DNA from: Loktanella sp. S4079
GTDB taxonomy: Bacteria; Pseudomonadota; Alphaproteobacteria; Rhodobacterales; Rhodobacteraceae
Assembly: GCF_000967725.1 (NCBI RefSeq)
Contig: NZ_JXYE01000002.1
Span: forward strand, 1,488,001 to 1,552,000
Reading direction: 5' to 3'
DNA length: 64,000 bases
This document shows positions 27,429 to 35,519 of this stretch, one piece after another. The first letter of the stretch is position 1. Each line of letters starts with the position of its first letter. The position numbers and the translations under genes are program-made. The notes below the pieces were generated by a model, which had not been told where the DNA came from, searched no databases, and saw only the letters and a program-made list of their open reading frames with translations.

Positions 27429-28445
27429 ATGACAGATACGACATTCACGCCCCGCGTTTTCTCTGGGATTAAACCCTCTGGCGGATTGACGCTTGGTAAC
27501 TACCTTGGTGCAATCAAACGATTTGTCGGCATGCAAGGACAGATGGAAACCATCTACTGCGTGGTCGACATGCATGCGATCACTGTCTGGCAGGACCCCA
27601 AAGAACTCGCAAACATGACCCGCGAAGTGGCCGCTGGCTATCTGGCGGCGGGGCTTGATCCTGCGCAATCGATCCTTTTCAACCAAAGCCAAGTCGCGGC
27701 CCATGCTGAATTGGGCTGGATCTTTAACTGTGTCGCCCGCGTCGGCTGGATGAACCGCATGACCCAGTTCAAAGACAAGGCGGGCAGTAACGCTGAAAAG
27801 GTATCCTTGGGGCTGTACGCCTATCCTTCGCTGATGGCGGCGGATATTTTGCTCTATCACGCGACACATGTGCCTGTGGGCGATGACCAAAAGCAACACG
27901 TCGAATTGACCCGCGACATCGCTGCAAAGTTCAATCACGACTACAAGACAGAGTTTTTCCCGATGACAACCCCAGTCATCGAAGGCCCAGCCATGCGCAT
28001 TATGAACTTGCGCGACGGGACGAAAAAGATGTCAAAATCCGGCGAAAGCGACATGGAACGCATCAATATGACCGACGATGCCGACAAAATCGCCAAGAAA
28101 TTCAAAAAGGCAAAAACCGACCCAGAGCCTTTGCCAGAAACCATCGACGGCCTGAGCGACCGCCCAGAGGCACGAAACCTTGTCGAAATCTATGCAGCCC
28201 TTGATGATAAAACGCCCGAGGCCGTAATCATCGAATACGCTGGCGCCGGATGGGGCAAATTCAAACCCGCCCTCGCTGATTTGGCGGTTGCGAAACTCTC
28301 GCCGATCTCGACCGAAATGGCGCGCTTGATGGATGATCCTGCTGAAATCGACCGAATTCTGGCCGAAGGTTCAGAGAAAGCCCGCGCAATCGCGGAACCG
28401 ATCCTTAAGCAAACCTACGACATCGTAGGACTTTTGCGCGGATAA
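27429..28445 (+). CDS. trpS: Tryptophan-tRNA ligase
   Basis: A 338-residue class I aminoacyl-tRNA synthetase. The HIGH-equivalent is [14 protein letters not shown] (residues 13-26) and KMSKS appears as [10 protein letters not shown] at about residue 201. [25 protein letters not shown] and the C-terminal helical domain are typical of TrpRS. It is divergent from the rhomboid-like gene with 87 bp between the starts. Downstream lies a structured intergenic region. Confidence 0.96.
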   Translation: MTDTTFTPRVFSGIKPSGGLTLGNYLGAIKRFVGMQGQMETIYCVVDMHAITVWQDPKELANMTREVAAGYLAAGLDPAQSILFNQSQVAAHAELGWIFNCVARVGWMNRMTQFKDKAGSNAEKVSLGLYAYPSLMAADILLYHATHVPVGDDQKQHVELTRDIAAKFNHDYKTEFFPMTTPVIEGPAMRIMNLRDGTKKMSKSGESDMERINMTDDADKIAKKFKKAKTDPEPLPETIDGLSDRPEARNLVEIYAALDDKTPEAVIIEYAGAGWGKFKPALADLAVAKLSPISTEMARLMDDPAEIDRILAEGSEKARAIAEPILKQTYDIVGLLRG

Positions 28446-28673
28446 AGGACGTCACAAAACTGAAACGCGACGCAATGAACAATAGCCTTGCGTCGTATCG
28501 ATTCGCTCTGCACGCCCCACCCGGGCGTCGCCGTCCCGCCTAGCAGGACGCCCCGGTATAAGAGGCGTTCGGTGTCCCCCGGCACCGAACGCCAACTCTT
28601 TGGGTAACCTTCAAATTCATTGCCAGCAGCAAAACAATGCTCCAATATCGATCCGAACAGGAGATATCCGACA
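28446..28673. other. Structured intergenic region with three stem-loops
   Basis: The 228 bp between trpS and the universal stress protein gene hold three hairpins in a row: CGACGCAA(N12)TTGCGTCG at 28468-28495, GGGCGTC(N)nGACGCCC at about 28525-28556, and GGCGTTCGGTG(N8)CACCGAACGCC at 28564-28593. None is followed by a clear T-run (the last is followed by AACTCTTTGGG), so only the last is a plausible weak terminator. The series could equally be part of a small RNA or a 5' leader of the stress protein mRNA. Confidence 0.4.
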
Positions 28674-29129
28674 ATGCGTAAGTTCTTGGTCGTACTGGAT
28701 GATAGCCGCGAATGCTTGAATGCGATGCGGTTCGCGGCGATGCGGGCTGCGCACACGGGCGGGGGCGTTGCGATTTTGTCTGTAATCCCGCCCGATGAAT
28801 TTAATCACTGGATCGGTGTTGGTGAAATCATGCGCGCCGAGGCCCGTGAAAGGATTGAAGTACATTTCGAGGTTTTCGCAAAATGGATGCGCGACCGGCA
28901 AAATGTGCACCCCGAACTGGTTATCCGCGAAGGCGAGCCGATCACAGAGATCATCAACCACGTAAACGAAGACAGCGATATCGGCGTGTTAGTCTTGGGC
29001 GCAGGTACCGATAGCAAAGGCCCCGGCCCGCTTGTCACGCAGCTTTCGCGCCAGTCAGGCAGCCTGCCGATCCCGATTACCATTGTCCCCGGTGATCTAT
29101 CCAAAGAGCGGCTTGAGGCGATTACCTAG
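28674..29129 (+). CDS. Universal stress protein
   Basis: A 151-residue UspA-family protein. It starts MRKFLVVLDDSRECLNAMRFA and ends with the nucleotide-binding pattern LVLGAGTDSKGPGPLVTQLSRQSGSLPIPITIVPG (quoted in part as LGAG.......GPLV), which matches the Gx2Gx9G(S/T) ATP-binding loop of UspFG/MJ0577-type members only loosely. These proteins modulate survival during starvation and stress. GGAG lies about 10 bp ahead of ATG 28674. An upstream frame from 28620 lacks a ribosome binding site. Confidence 0.85.
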   Translation: MRKFLVVLDDSRECLNAMRFAAMRAAHTGGGVAILSVIPPDEFNHWIGVGEIMRAEARERIEVHFEVFAKWMRDRQNVHPELVIREGEPITEIINHVNEDSDIGVLVLGAGTDSKGPGPLVTQLSRQSGSLPIPITIVPGDLSKERLEAIT

Positions 29130-29177
29130 TTTAGAATCATTCCAAACCTTGACATATGGCTTCCTGCAGCGCATATC
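29130..29177 (+). promoter_or_regulatory. Irr-like box and sigma-70 promoter of nfu
   Basis: TTTAGAATCATTCCAAA at 29130-29146 is a near-perfect inverted repeat resembling the alphaproteobacterial Irr (iron control element) consensus TTTAGAA..TTCTAAA, with one deviation. It ends 2 bp before a candidate -35 TTGACA (29149-29154), which is followed 17 bp later by CATATC (29172-29177) as -10. The arrangement puts the operator right against the promoter of the Fe-S carrier gene that starts at 29205. Confidence 0.5.
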
Positions 29178-29204
29178 AGAACCCTGACAAAAAAGGTTTG
29201 CACC

Positions 29205-29768
29205 ATGTTTATTCAGACGGAATCCACGCCGAACCCGGCGACCCTGAAATTCCTGCCCGGCCAGACCGTGCTCGAAATTGGCACTGCCGATTTCCCAAGC
29301 CTTGAGGCTGCACAAAATTCACCTCTGGCGCAGCGCATTTTTGCGGCAGGTTCTGTTACTGGTGTGTTCTTCGGCAACGATTTCGTCACGGTGACCAAAT
29401 CTGACGACGTGGAATGGGACCATATCAAACCCGGCATCCTGGGCGCGATCATGGAGCATTATCAATCGGGCCAGCCTGTTATGGCTGACAATCAAGCCCC
29501 AGCAAGCGGTCACGCAGAGCATACGGGTGAAGATGCGGAAATCGTAAACCAAATCAAAGAGCTACTGGACACGCGCGTGCGCCCGGCCGTCGCCCAAGAC
29601 GGCGGCGACATCACCTTTCACGGCTTTGAACGTGGGATCGTATATCTGCACATGCAAGGCGCCTGTGCAGGTTGCCCATCATCCACGCTGACCTTGAAAA
29701 TGGGTATCGAAAACCTGCTACGCCACTACATTCCCGAAGTGGTTGAGGTACGGCCCGTTGCAGCCTAA
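29205..29768 (+). CDS. nfu: NifU-family Fe-S cluster carrier protein (Nfu)
   Basis: A 187-residue protein with the N-terminal Nfu domain (MFIQTESTPNPATLKFLPG, residues 1-19) and the C-terminal NifU-like domain (residues about 110-185) with the cluster-binding CxxC in GACAGCPSSTLTLKMGIENLL. It receives [4Fe-4S] clusters and hands them to target enzymes such as lipoate synthase or aconitase-type proteins. The promoter region contains an Irr-like box, consistent with iron-dependent expression. The end overlaps tsaB by 11 bp. Confidence 0.93.
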   Translation: MFIQTESTPNPATLKFLPGQTVLEIGTADFPSLEAAQNSPLAQRIFAAGSVTGVFFGNDFVTVTKSDDVEWDHIKPGILGAIMEHYQSGQPVMADNQAPASGHAEHTGEDAEIVNQIKELLDTRVRPAVAQDGGDITFHGFERGIVYLHMQGACAGCPSSTLTLKMGIENLLRHYIPEVVEVRPVAA

Positions 29769-30366
29769 CCCAACGGTCATCGCATTTGATACATCGGCGG
29801 CGCATTGCGCCGCCGCTTTGCTGTTGAAAGGTACTGTCTTCACCCGCGTTGACGAAATGTCCAAGGGCCAAGCAGAACATCTCGTACCAATGCTCGAGGA
29901 AATGCTGCGCGAACAGGGACTTACTTGGTCAGACTTGGATGCGATCGGCGTTGGTACTGGCCCCGGAAACTTCACAGGCATACGAATTGCGGTCGCTGCA
30001 GCACGTGGGCTCGCGCTTGGGTTAGCCAAACCCGCCATTGGCGTCACGGGGTTTGAAGCACGTGCATTTAGAAGCGATCTACCCACTAGCGCGCTAATCC
30101 CTGCCCCGCGCGGACAAGCCTATATCCAGCATTTTTCTGAAACTGGCGACGCATCAGTACCGGAATTGATCCGCGATGCTGATACTTTGCGAAATGACGC
30201 CTCGTGGCGTCAGGCCGAGGAAAAAACTGCCACGCAATTGATTGCCGCATCGGTGCAAATCGCGGCATCACGCATTTCTGATACTCCCTCGCCCCCAACG
30301 CCCATGTATGTGCGACCAGCAGATGCTGCGCCACCACGTGACCAAGCACCAACAATTTTGACATGA
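29758..30366 (+). CDS. tsaB: tRNA threonylcarbamoyladenosine biosynthesis protein TsaB
   Basis: A 202-residue protein of the ASKHA fold. It opens VIAFDTSAAHCAAALL and continues with EHLVPMLEEMLREQGLTWSDLDAIGVGTGPGNFTGIRIAVAAARGLALGL (quoted in pieces; the GTGPGNFTGIRI segment is diagnostic). TsaB is a scaffold partner of TsaD and TsaE in making the t6A37 tRNA modification. I prefer TTG 29758, which has GAGG 9 bp upstream; TTG 29743 is possible. It starts within nfu and overlaps rimI by 4 bp. Confidence 0.9.
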   Translation: MQPNPTVIAFDTSAAHCAAALLLKGTVFTRVDEMSKGQAEHLVPMLEEMLREQGLTWSDLDAIGVGTGPGNFTGIRIAVAAARGLALGLAKPAIGVTGFEARAFRSDLPTSALIPAPRGQAYIQHFSETGDASVPELIRDADTLRNDASWRQAEEKTATQLIAASVQIAASRISDTPSPPTPMYVRPADAAPPRDQAPTILT

Positions 30367-30782
30367 CGCCTGAAACGCTCGCTGAAATTCATGCCGCGGC
30401 GTTTCCAGACACACGGTCATGGTCTGCACAAGAATTCTCGAAACTGCTTGCGCAACAGGGGGCGATTCTTTCTGGTGATGACCGCAGCTTTGTGTTGCTA
30501 CGTGTCACATTGGACGAAGCCGAGGTTTTGACCGTCGCAACTGCGCCCAGCTTTCGCAGAAACGGGCTCGCCGCCGCCGCGCTCGAAAAAGCAGAAGAAA
30601 CTGCCCAAAAATCGGGCGCAACACAGGTTTTCCTCGAGGTTGCTGAGGATAACGAGCCAGCAAAAGCGCTATATGCACGAGCAGGTTACACCCAAGTAGG
30701 CCGACGTCCAAATTATTATCTGCTCAAAGAAGGGGCAGCTGTCGCTGCATTGGTTTTGCAAAAACAACTTGTACGCGCGTAA
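30363..30782 (+). CDS. rimI: Ribosomal protein S18-alanine N-acetyltransferase
   Basis: A 139-residue GNAT enzyme with the acetyl-CoA loop RRNGLAAAALEKAEETAQKSG and the end EVAEDNEPAKALYARAGYTQVGRRPNYYL (quoted in pieces), where the conserved Tyr of RimI is visible. It acetylates the N-terminal alanine of ribosomal protein bS18. The ATG overlaps the tsaB stop by 4 bp; tsaB-rimI is a conserved pair in many bacteria. Confidence 0.9.
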   Translation: MTPETLAEIHAAAFPDTRSWSAQEFSKLLAQQGAILSGDDRSFVLLRVTLDEAEVLTVATAPSFRRNGLAAAALEKAEETAQKSGATQVFLEVAEDNEPAKALYARAGYTQVGRRPNYYLLKEGAAVAALVLQKQLVRA

Positions 30783-30794
30783 CCTTACGTCAGT

Positions 30795-30814
30795 TTTTGA
30801 TCTAAAGGTCAAAA
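30795..30814. promoter_or_regulatory. Inverted repeat TTTTGA-N8-TCAAAA
   Basis: A perfect 6+6 inverted repeat in the intergenic region just after rimI and about 120 bp ahead of the nucleoside importer promoter. It may be an operator of the importer operon or part of a weak terminator for rimI (a T-rich stretch precedes it). Confidence 0.25.
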
Positions 30815-30913
30815 CTTAGGTTCTGGGCAGTTGCCTCATTAAAAAGCAGTTGATCTTCCCAGCCAGTCAGGGCCTTATCTTGTGATGAACCGACGCTAAG
30901 ATCGGCTCGGCTT

Positions 30914-30942
30914 TTGAGAGAGGCGGCGCGGCGCGCTATACT
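30914..30942 (+). promoter_or_regulatory. Sigma-70 promoter of the nucleoside importer operon
   Basis: TTGAGA (30914-30919), a 17-bp GC-rich spacer and TATACT (30937-30942) form a near-consensus promoter. A start of transcription near 30949 would give a leader of about 23 nt before the binding-protein start codon at 30972, with GGGAG as ribosome binding site. Confidence 0.65.
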
Positions 30943-30971
30943 AGCCTCGTTTAATGACGTGGGAGACACAC

Positions 30972-31967
30972 ATGACCCTTATGCAGAAATTTCTCGGCGC
31001 ATCTGCTGCGCTGGCCCTGACAGCGGGCGCTGCATCCGCTGACCCAGCAATCCTGTTTGACTTGGGTGGCAAATTCGACAAATCCTTTAACGAAAGCGCA
31101 TATAACGGCGCAGAGCGTTGGGCAGCTGAAACTGGTGGCTCTTACGCAGAAGTTGAAATTCAATCCGATGCTCAGCGCGAGCAGGCGATCCGCCGCTTTG
31201 CTGAATCCGGCGCAAACCCAATCGTCATGGCTGGTTTCTCTTGGGGAACACCACTGGCAGAGGTTGCAGCCGACTATCCAGACACAAAATTCACAATCAT
31301 TGATATGGTTGTAGATGCGCCAAACGTACGCTCTGTTGTATTTAACGAGCACGAAGGTTCTTACCTCGTTGGTGTTCTCGCAGGCATGACCACTGAAACA
31401 AACACAGTTTCATTTGTTGGCGGCATGGACATCCCACTGATCCGTAAATTTGCTTGCGGCTATGCCCAAGGTGTCAAAGCAGCAAATGCAGATGCAACAG
31501 TTGTTTCAAACATGACAGGTACAACACCGGCTGCTTGGAACGACCCGGTAAAAGGCTCTGAGCTGACACTAGCGCAAATCAGCCAAGGTTCTGACGTCGT
31601 CTTCGCTGCTGCTGGCGGCACAGGCGTTGGCGTTCTGCAAACCGCAGCTGACGAAGGCATCTTCTCGATTGGTGTTGATGCGAACCAAAACCACCTGCAC
31701 CCAGGTTCCGTTCTGACTTCGATGCTCAAGCGCGTTGATTCCGCAGTCTATGACGCGATGTCCGATGGTCCAGACATGGAAACTGGCTTTAACGTGATGA
31801 GCGTTGCAAACCACGGCGTCGGTTTTGCGATGGACGCAAACAACGAAAGCATCGTTAGCTTTGAAGCACTGTCCGCTGCTTACGCGGCTGCTGCACAGAT
31901 CGAAGCAGGTGAACTTGTCGTTCACGATTACACCAGCGACGAAACATGCCCTGCGCTTGACTTCTAA
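30972..31967 (+). CDS. BMP family ABC transporter substrate-binding protein (nucleoside type)
   Basis: A 331-residue periplasmic binding protein with a signal peptide (ALALTAGAASA-DPAILFDLGG). GGKFDKSFNESAYNGAERW matches the PnrA/Med/TmpC family (residues about 33-51), whose members bind purine nucleosides; VGVLAGMTTETNTVSFVGGMDIPLIRKFACGY continues the family pattern (quoted from a longer stretch). It is the first gene of a six-gene set with an ATPase, two permeases and purine-nucleoside phosphorylase, which supports nucleoside import. ATG 30972 follows GGGAGACACAC; an in-frame ATG at 30954 would contain that ribosome binding site within the coding sequence. Confidence 0.9.
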   Translation: MTLMQKFLGASAALALTAGAASADPAILFDLGGKFDKSFNESAYNGAERWAAETGGSYAEVEIQSDAQREQAIRRFAESGANPIVMAGFSWGTPLAEVAADYPDTKFTIIDMVVDAPNVRSVVFNEHEGSYLVGVLAGMTTETNTVSFVGGMDIPLIRKFACGYAQGVKAANADATVVSNMTGTTPAAWNDPVKGSELTLAQISQGSDVVFAAAGGTGVGVLQTAADEGIFSIGVDANQNHLHPGSVLTSMLKRVDSAVYDAMSDGPDMETGFNVMSVANHGVGFAMDANNESIVSFEALSAAYAAAAQIEAGELVVHDYTSDETCPALDF

Positions 31968-31994
31968 GCTGTTCTCATAACGAGAGCGAAAAAA

Positions 31995-32018
31995 GCCGCG
32001 CGAAGAAATTTGCGCGGC
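31995..32018 (+). terminator. Stem-loop after the binding-protein gene
   Basis: A perfect 7-bp GC stem, GCCGCGC(N10)GCGCGGC, is preceded by A6 and followed by CTTCCC rather than a T-run. It most likely works as an mRNA 3'-end stabiliser or attenuator, giving more binding protein than downstream transporter subunits, as is common in ABC operons. Confidence 0.5.
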
Positions 32019-32045
32019 CTTCCCATTTAACCGGAGGCGAAACAA

Positions 32046-32420
32046 TTGACACAAGCGATAGAGAATTTCTTTGCGGCGTGGGCATTGCAAGACCCCACGG
32101 AACAATCAAAAGCCATCACTGATTGCATGGCCGAGAACGGGATATATTCAGACCCACGGTCGGGCGGGCGCCTGTCTGGCGCGCAAGAAATTGCAAGATA
32201 TATCAGGATCTTTAGCACCAACGCCCCAGGCTGGACGGCAACTGTCACCAAAAGCGACAGCATCAACAACTACACTCGCGCTATCGTGAAATTCAGCGGC
32301 AAAGGCCCGGATGGACAAGAGATGGCGCAATTCGGAACTTATTTTACTGACCTTGACGACGCGGGTCGGATTATTGCAATCGCTGGCTTTGTCGGCGAAA
32401 CCCCCGCTGAACAACACTAA
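32046..32420 (+). CDS. NTF2-like (SnoaL-type) small protein
   Basis: A 124-residue protein of the nuclear transport factor 2-like fold: it opens TQAIENFFAAWALQDPTEQSKAITDCMAENGIYSDPRSGGRLSGAQEIARYI (quoted from a longer stretch), the usual cone-shaped fold start in which a helix pair is followed by a strand and PR..G...G...I. Such proteins may be enzymes or binding modules; nothing marks its ligand. The start is TTG 32046, supported by GGAGG 8 bp upstream. Placed between the nucleoside-binding protein and its ATPase, it probably belongs to the operon. Confidence 0.7.
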   Translation: MTQAIENFFAAWALQDPTEQSKAITDCMAENGIYSDPRSGGRLSGAQEIARYIRIFSTNAPGWTATVTKSDSINNYTRAIVKFSGKGPDGQEMAQFGTYFTDLDDAGRIIAIAGFVGETPAEQH

Positions 32421-32474
32421 GAACGACCTTTGATTGGCCCGATCGCGGCCAATCGCATCAATAAAGGCCCACCA

Positions 32475-34010
32475 ATGACTCAAGCCCCCGCTATCGAACT
32501 CAAAGGCATCTCCAAAGCCTTTGGACCAGTACAGGCCAACAAAGACATCTCCATTCGCGTCATGCCCGGAACCATCCACGGGATCATCGGCGAAAACGGT
32601 GCAGGGAAATCAACCCTGATGTCGATCCTCTACGGGTTTTACAAGGCCGATGCGGGCGAGATTTTCATTGGTGGCGAAAAGAAGAATATCACCGACAGCC
32701 AAACCGCCATTGCCGCAGGTATTGGCATGGTATTTCAACACTTCAAGCTAGTTGAAAACTTTACTGTTCTGGAAAATGTGGTGCTCGGGGCTGAAGATTC
32801 TGGCCTGCTAAAACCGTCGCTGGCCCGTGCCCGCCGCGAGCTAAAAAGCCTCGCGGAAGAGTATGAACTAAACGTCGATCCAGACGCAGTGATCCAAGAT
32901 GTCGGCGTCGGCATGCAGCAGCGTGTTGAAATCCTAAAGGCGCTCTACCGCAAGGCAGACATCCTGATCCTTGATGAGCCAACAGGCGTGTTGACCCCGG
33001 CCGAGGCTGACCACCTGTTCCGTATTTTGGAGAACCTGCGCCGCGAGGGCAAAACAATCATCCTGATCACGCACAAATTGCGCGAAATCATGGATATCAC
33101 CGACACGGTCAGCGTCATGCGCCGTGGCGAAATGACCGCAACGGTCAAGACGTCTGAGACAAACCCAGCAGAACTGGCAGAGTTGATGGTCGGGCGTAAG
33201 GTCTTGCTGCGCGTTGACAAAGCCCCTGCTCAGATCGGCCGCAAGATCCTCGAGGTAAAAGACCTAAACGTCACTGACGCCAAAGGCGTGCACCGTTTGA
33301 AAGGTATCAACCTTGACGTCCACGCAGGTGAAATTCTGGGGATTGCAGGTGTCGCCGGCAACGGCCAATCCGAACTGCTTGAGGTGCTCGGTGGCTACGA
33401 AAAGGCCACCGGCAGCATCAAGATGAACGGCGAAGAAATCGACCTAACCGGAGCAAAGTCCGATGGCCAAAGCCGCCGCGCACGCGGCATCGCCCATGTT
33501 CCAGAGGATCGGCAGCGCGAAGGTCTGATCATGGAATTCCACGCCTGGGAAAATACAGGGTTCGGCTATCACCACGACGCACGCTACCAAAAGAACGCGT
33601 TATTCATGGATAACGCGGCGCTCAAGCGCGATACCGAAGAAAAAATGGCGCGTTTCGACGTTCGCCCGCCGGACCCGCACCTTGCAGCCAAGAATTTCTC
33701 TGGGGGGAACCAGCAGAAAATTGTTCTCGCCCGCGAGATTGAACGCAACCCCGATTTGCTGCTAATCGGCCAGCCAACACGCGGTGTCGACATCGGCGCG
33801 ATTGAATTCATCCACCAACAAATTGTTGCACTAAGGGATCAGGGCAAGGCAATCTTGCTGGTTTCCGTTGAGTTGGAAGAGATTTTGTCGCTCTCAGACC
33901 GGATCGCTGTTATGTTTGACGGAAAAATAATGGGCGAGCGGATGCCTCAAAATACAGACGAAAAAGAACTCGGGCTACTTATGGCCGGGATGAGCGGAGG
34001 CGATTCCTGA
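32475..34010 (+). CDS. Nucleoside ABC transporter ATP-binding protein (double ATPase)
   Basis: A 511-residue protein with two fused ABC domains. The first has Walker A GENGAGKST (about residue 38), the signature region VGVGMQQRVEILKALYRKADILILDEP; the second has a degenerate Walker A GVAGNGQSE and signature NFSGGNQQKIVLAREI. This is the layout of the sugar/nucleoside (carbohydrate uptake CUT2, BMP) importers, in which the second site is often inactive. Its stop TGA overlaps the permease ATG by 1 base. Confidence 0.93.
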   Translation: MTQAPAIELKGISKAFGPVQANKDISIRVMPGTIHGIIGENGAGKSTLMSILYGFYKADAGEIFIGGEKKNITDSQTAIAAGIGMVFQHFKLVENFTVLENVVLGAEDSGLLKPSLARARRELKSLAEEYELNVDPDAVIQDVGVGMQQRVEILKALYRKADILILDEPTGVLTPAEADHLFRILENLRREGKTIILITHKLREIMDITDTVSVMRRGEMTATVKTSETNPAELAELMVGRKVLLRVDKAPAQIGRKILEVKDLNVTDAKGVHRLKGINLDVHAGEILGIAGVAGNGQSELLEVLGGYEKATGSIKMNGEEIDLTGAKSDGQSRRARGIAHVPEDRQREGLIMEFHAWENTGFGYHHDARYQKNALFMDNAALKRDTEEKMARFDVRPPDPHLAAKNFSGGNQQKIVLAREIERNPDLLLIGQPTRGVDIGAIEFIHQQIVALRDQGKAILLVSVELEEILSLSDRIAVMFDGKIMGERMPQNTDEKELGLLMAGMSGGDS

Positions 34011-35095
34011 TGGATGCGATGCCAAAATGGGCCGATGTAATTCTGATTCCGGTCATCTCGATTGTGCTGGCTGCGATTCTGTCTGCGTTTGTTATTCTCG
34101 CCATCGGTGAAAACCCGTGGGAAGCCCTAAAACTCATGGTGAGCGGCGCGTTAGGGTCGACCTATGGCTGGGGCTATACGATCTACTACGCCACCAACTT
34201 TATCTTTACCGGCTTGGCTGTCGCGATCGCATCGCAGGCGAAGCTGTTTAACATCGGCGGTGAAGGTCAGGCGCTCTTGGGTGGTTTGGGTGTTGCTGTC
34301 ATTTGTCTGTTTATTCCTTGGCCACATTGGACGCTCGCGCTGATTGGCGCGGCTGTGGGGGCGGCCTTGTTTGGCGCGGCTTGGGCTGCATTGCCTGCAT
34401 TTTTGCAGGCCAAACGCGGCAGCCACATCGTGATCACGACGATCATGTTCAACTTTATCGCCGCTGCCCTGCTGAACTTCCTACTGATTGGCGCGCTCAA
34501 GGCGCCCGGCATGGAACCAGCCACATCAAAATTCCCCGAGGCCACCCACCTGCCGTCTTTCCAAGACATGTTTAACTTTGGCGACACCACGTTTTTCCGT
34601 GGGGCTCCTGCCAATGTCACCTTCTTTGTTGCACTGGCCGCTTGTGTGCTGGTGTGGGCATTGGTCTGGCGGACACGTCTGGGGTTTGAAATTCGGTCAT
34701 TCGGTGAATCTGAATCCGCTGCGAAATACGCCGGAATCAGCCCGACAAAGATCATCATGGTCACCATGCTTATTTCCGGCGCACTTGCCGGTATGATGGC
34801 CATCAACAACGTACAGGGCGAGGCCGAACGGCTGGTCCTGAACGCAGCCGAGGGCGCTGGCTTTATTGGCATCGCCGTCGCACTCATGGGTCGCAACCAC
34901 CCCTTTGGGGTTCTATTGGCGGCCCTTCTTTTCGGCTTTCTATATCAAGGCGGCGCAGAACTCGCCCTATGGACGTCGATCCCACGTGAACTGATCATCG
35001 TAATACAGGCATTGGTGATCCTGTTCACGGGCGCACTGGACCACATGGTGCGCATGCCGCTCGAGCGGCTATTCCTGGCAATGAGGAGAGCATAA
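34010..35095 (+). CDS. Nucleoside ABC transporter permease (first)
   Basis: A 361-residue inner-membrane permease of the BPD_transp_2 family with about nine membrane segments. IASQAKLFNIGGEGQALLGGL and FEIRSFGESESAAKYAGISPTKII (given in part) are characteristic of YufP/NupP-type nucleoside permeases. It overlaps the ATPase stop by one base (TGATG) and is followed after 1 bp by the unrecognised 140-residue gene, and then by the second permease. Confidence 0.92.
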   Translation: MDAMPKWADVILIPVISIVLAAILSAFVILAIGENPWEALKLMVSGALGSTYGWGYTIYYATNFIFTGLAVAIASQAKLFNIGGEGQALLGGLGVAVICLFIPWPHWTLALIGAAVGAALFGAAWAALPAFLQAKRGSHIVITTIMFNFIAAALLNFLLIGALKAPGMEPATSKFPEATHLPSFQDMFNFGDTTFFRGAPANVTFFVALAACVLVWALVWRTRLGFEIRSFGESESAAKYAGISPTKIIMVTMLISGALAGMMAINNVQGEAERLVLNAAEGAGFIGIAVALMGRNHPFGVLLAALLFGFLYQGGAELALWTSIPRELIIVIQALVILFTGALDHMVRMPLERLFLAMRRA

Positions 35096-35096
35096 A

Positions 35097-35519
35097 ATGA
35101 TGGCAGGACCCTTTAAAATCGGTGTCGATGATGACACCGGCGCAGATCTGGGCTTTGTGCTCAGCTGTCTTGCGCTTGGTATGATTACCATGAAAGAACT
35201 TCACATGTGGATCCATCATGTGATCGCACAGACACCTGGTGGTGACGTGCCGCCGCATCTGGTGGCACTGCTTGCACTACAAAAACCTGCAAGCGTCTTC
35301 CGCCCGAATGAGGCCGTCATGCGCCGCATTCCCCACGATCCATTCATCACTGACGACCGGTTTGACGCGATGCTGGGCCTGCAATTCTTTTTGCGCCGCG
35401 ACCGCACACAAGCTGTCGATATCACACAGGCCGAGGCAGAAGACGCCCTGCGCCGCCACCCAGAAGTAGCTGACCGCTTCTTCTCTCTGTTCCCCTTCTT
35501 GATGGAGAAAGTTGCCTAA
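35097..35519 (+). CDS. Unrecognised 140-residue protein encoded between two permeases
   Basis: I do not recognise this protein. It begins MMAGPFKIGVDDDTGADLGF; one hydrophobic stretch (about residues 18-31, LGFVLSCLALGMIT) could be a membrane or buried segment, and the remainder is rich in charged residues (MRRIPHDPF, FFLRRDRTQ, EAEDALRRHPEVADRF). The frame is open for 140 codons, abuts the first permease (1 bp gap) and the second permease (its TAA is followed directly by the ATG), and the spacing argues for a real, co-translated gene. It may be an accessory subunit or regulator of the transporter; that is inference from position. Confidence 0.75.
   Translation: MMAGPFKIGVDDDTGADLGFVLSCLALGMITMKELHMWIHHVIAQTPGGDVPPHLVALLALQKPASVFRPNEAVMRRIPHDPFITDDRFDAMLGLQFFLRRDRTQAVDITQAEAEDALRRHPEVADRFFSLFPFLMEKVA

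Noticed and set aside
27342..27938. N-terminal extension of the rhomboid-like gene
   Set aside because: The added 199 codons are antisense to trpS and have no membrane segments or similarity; ATG 27341 gives the normal family length.
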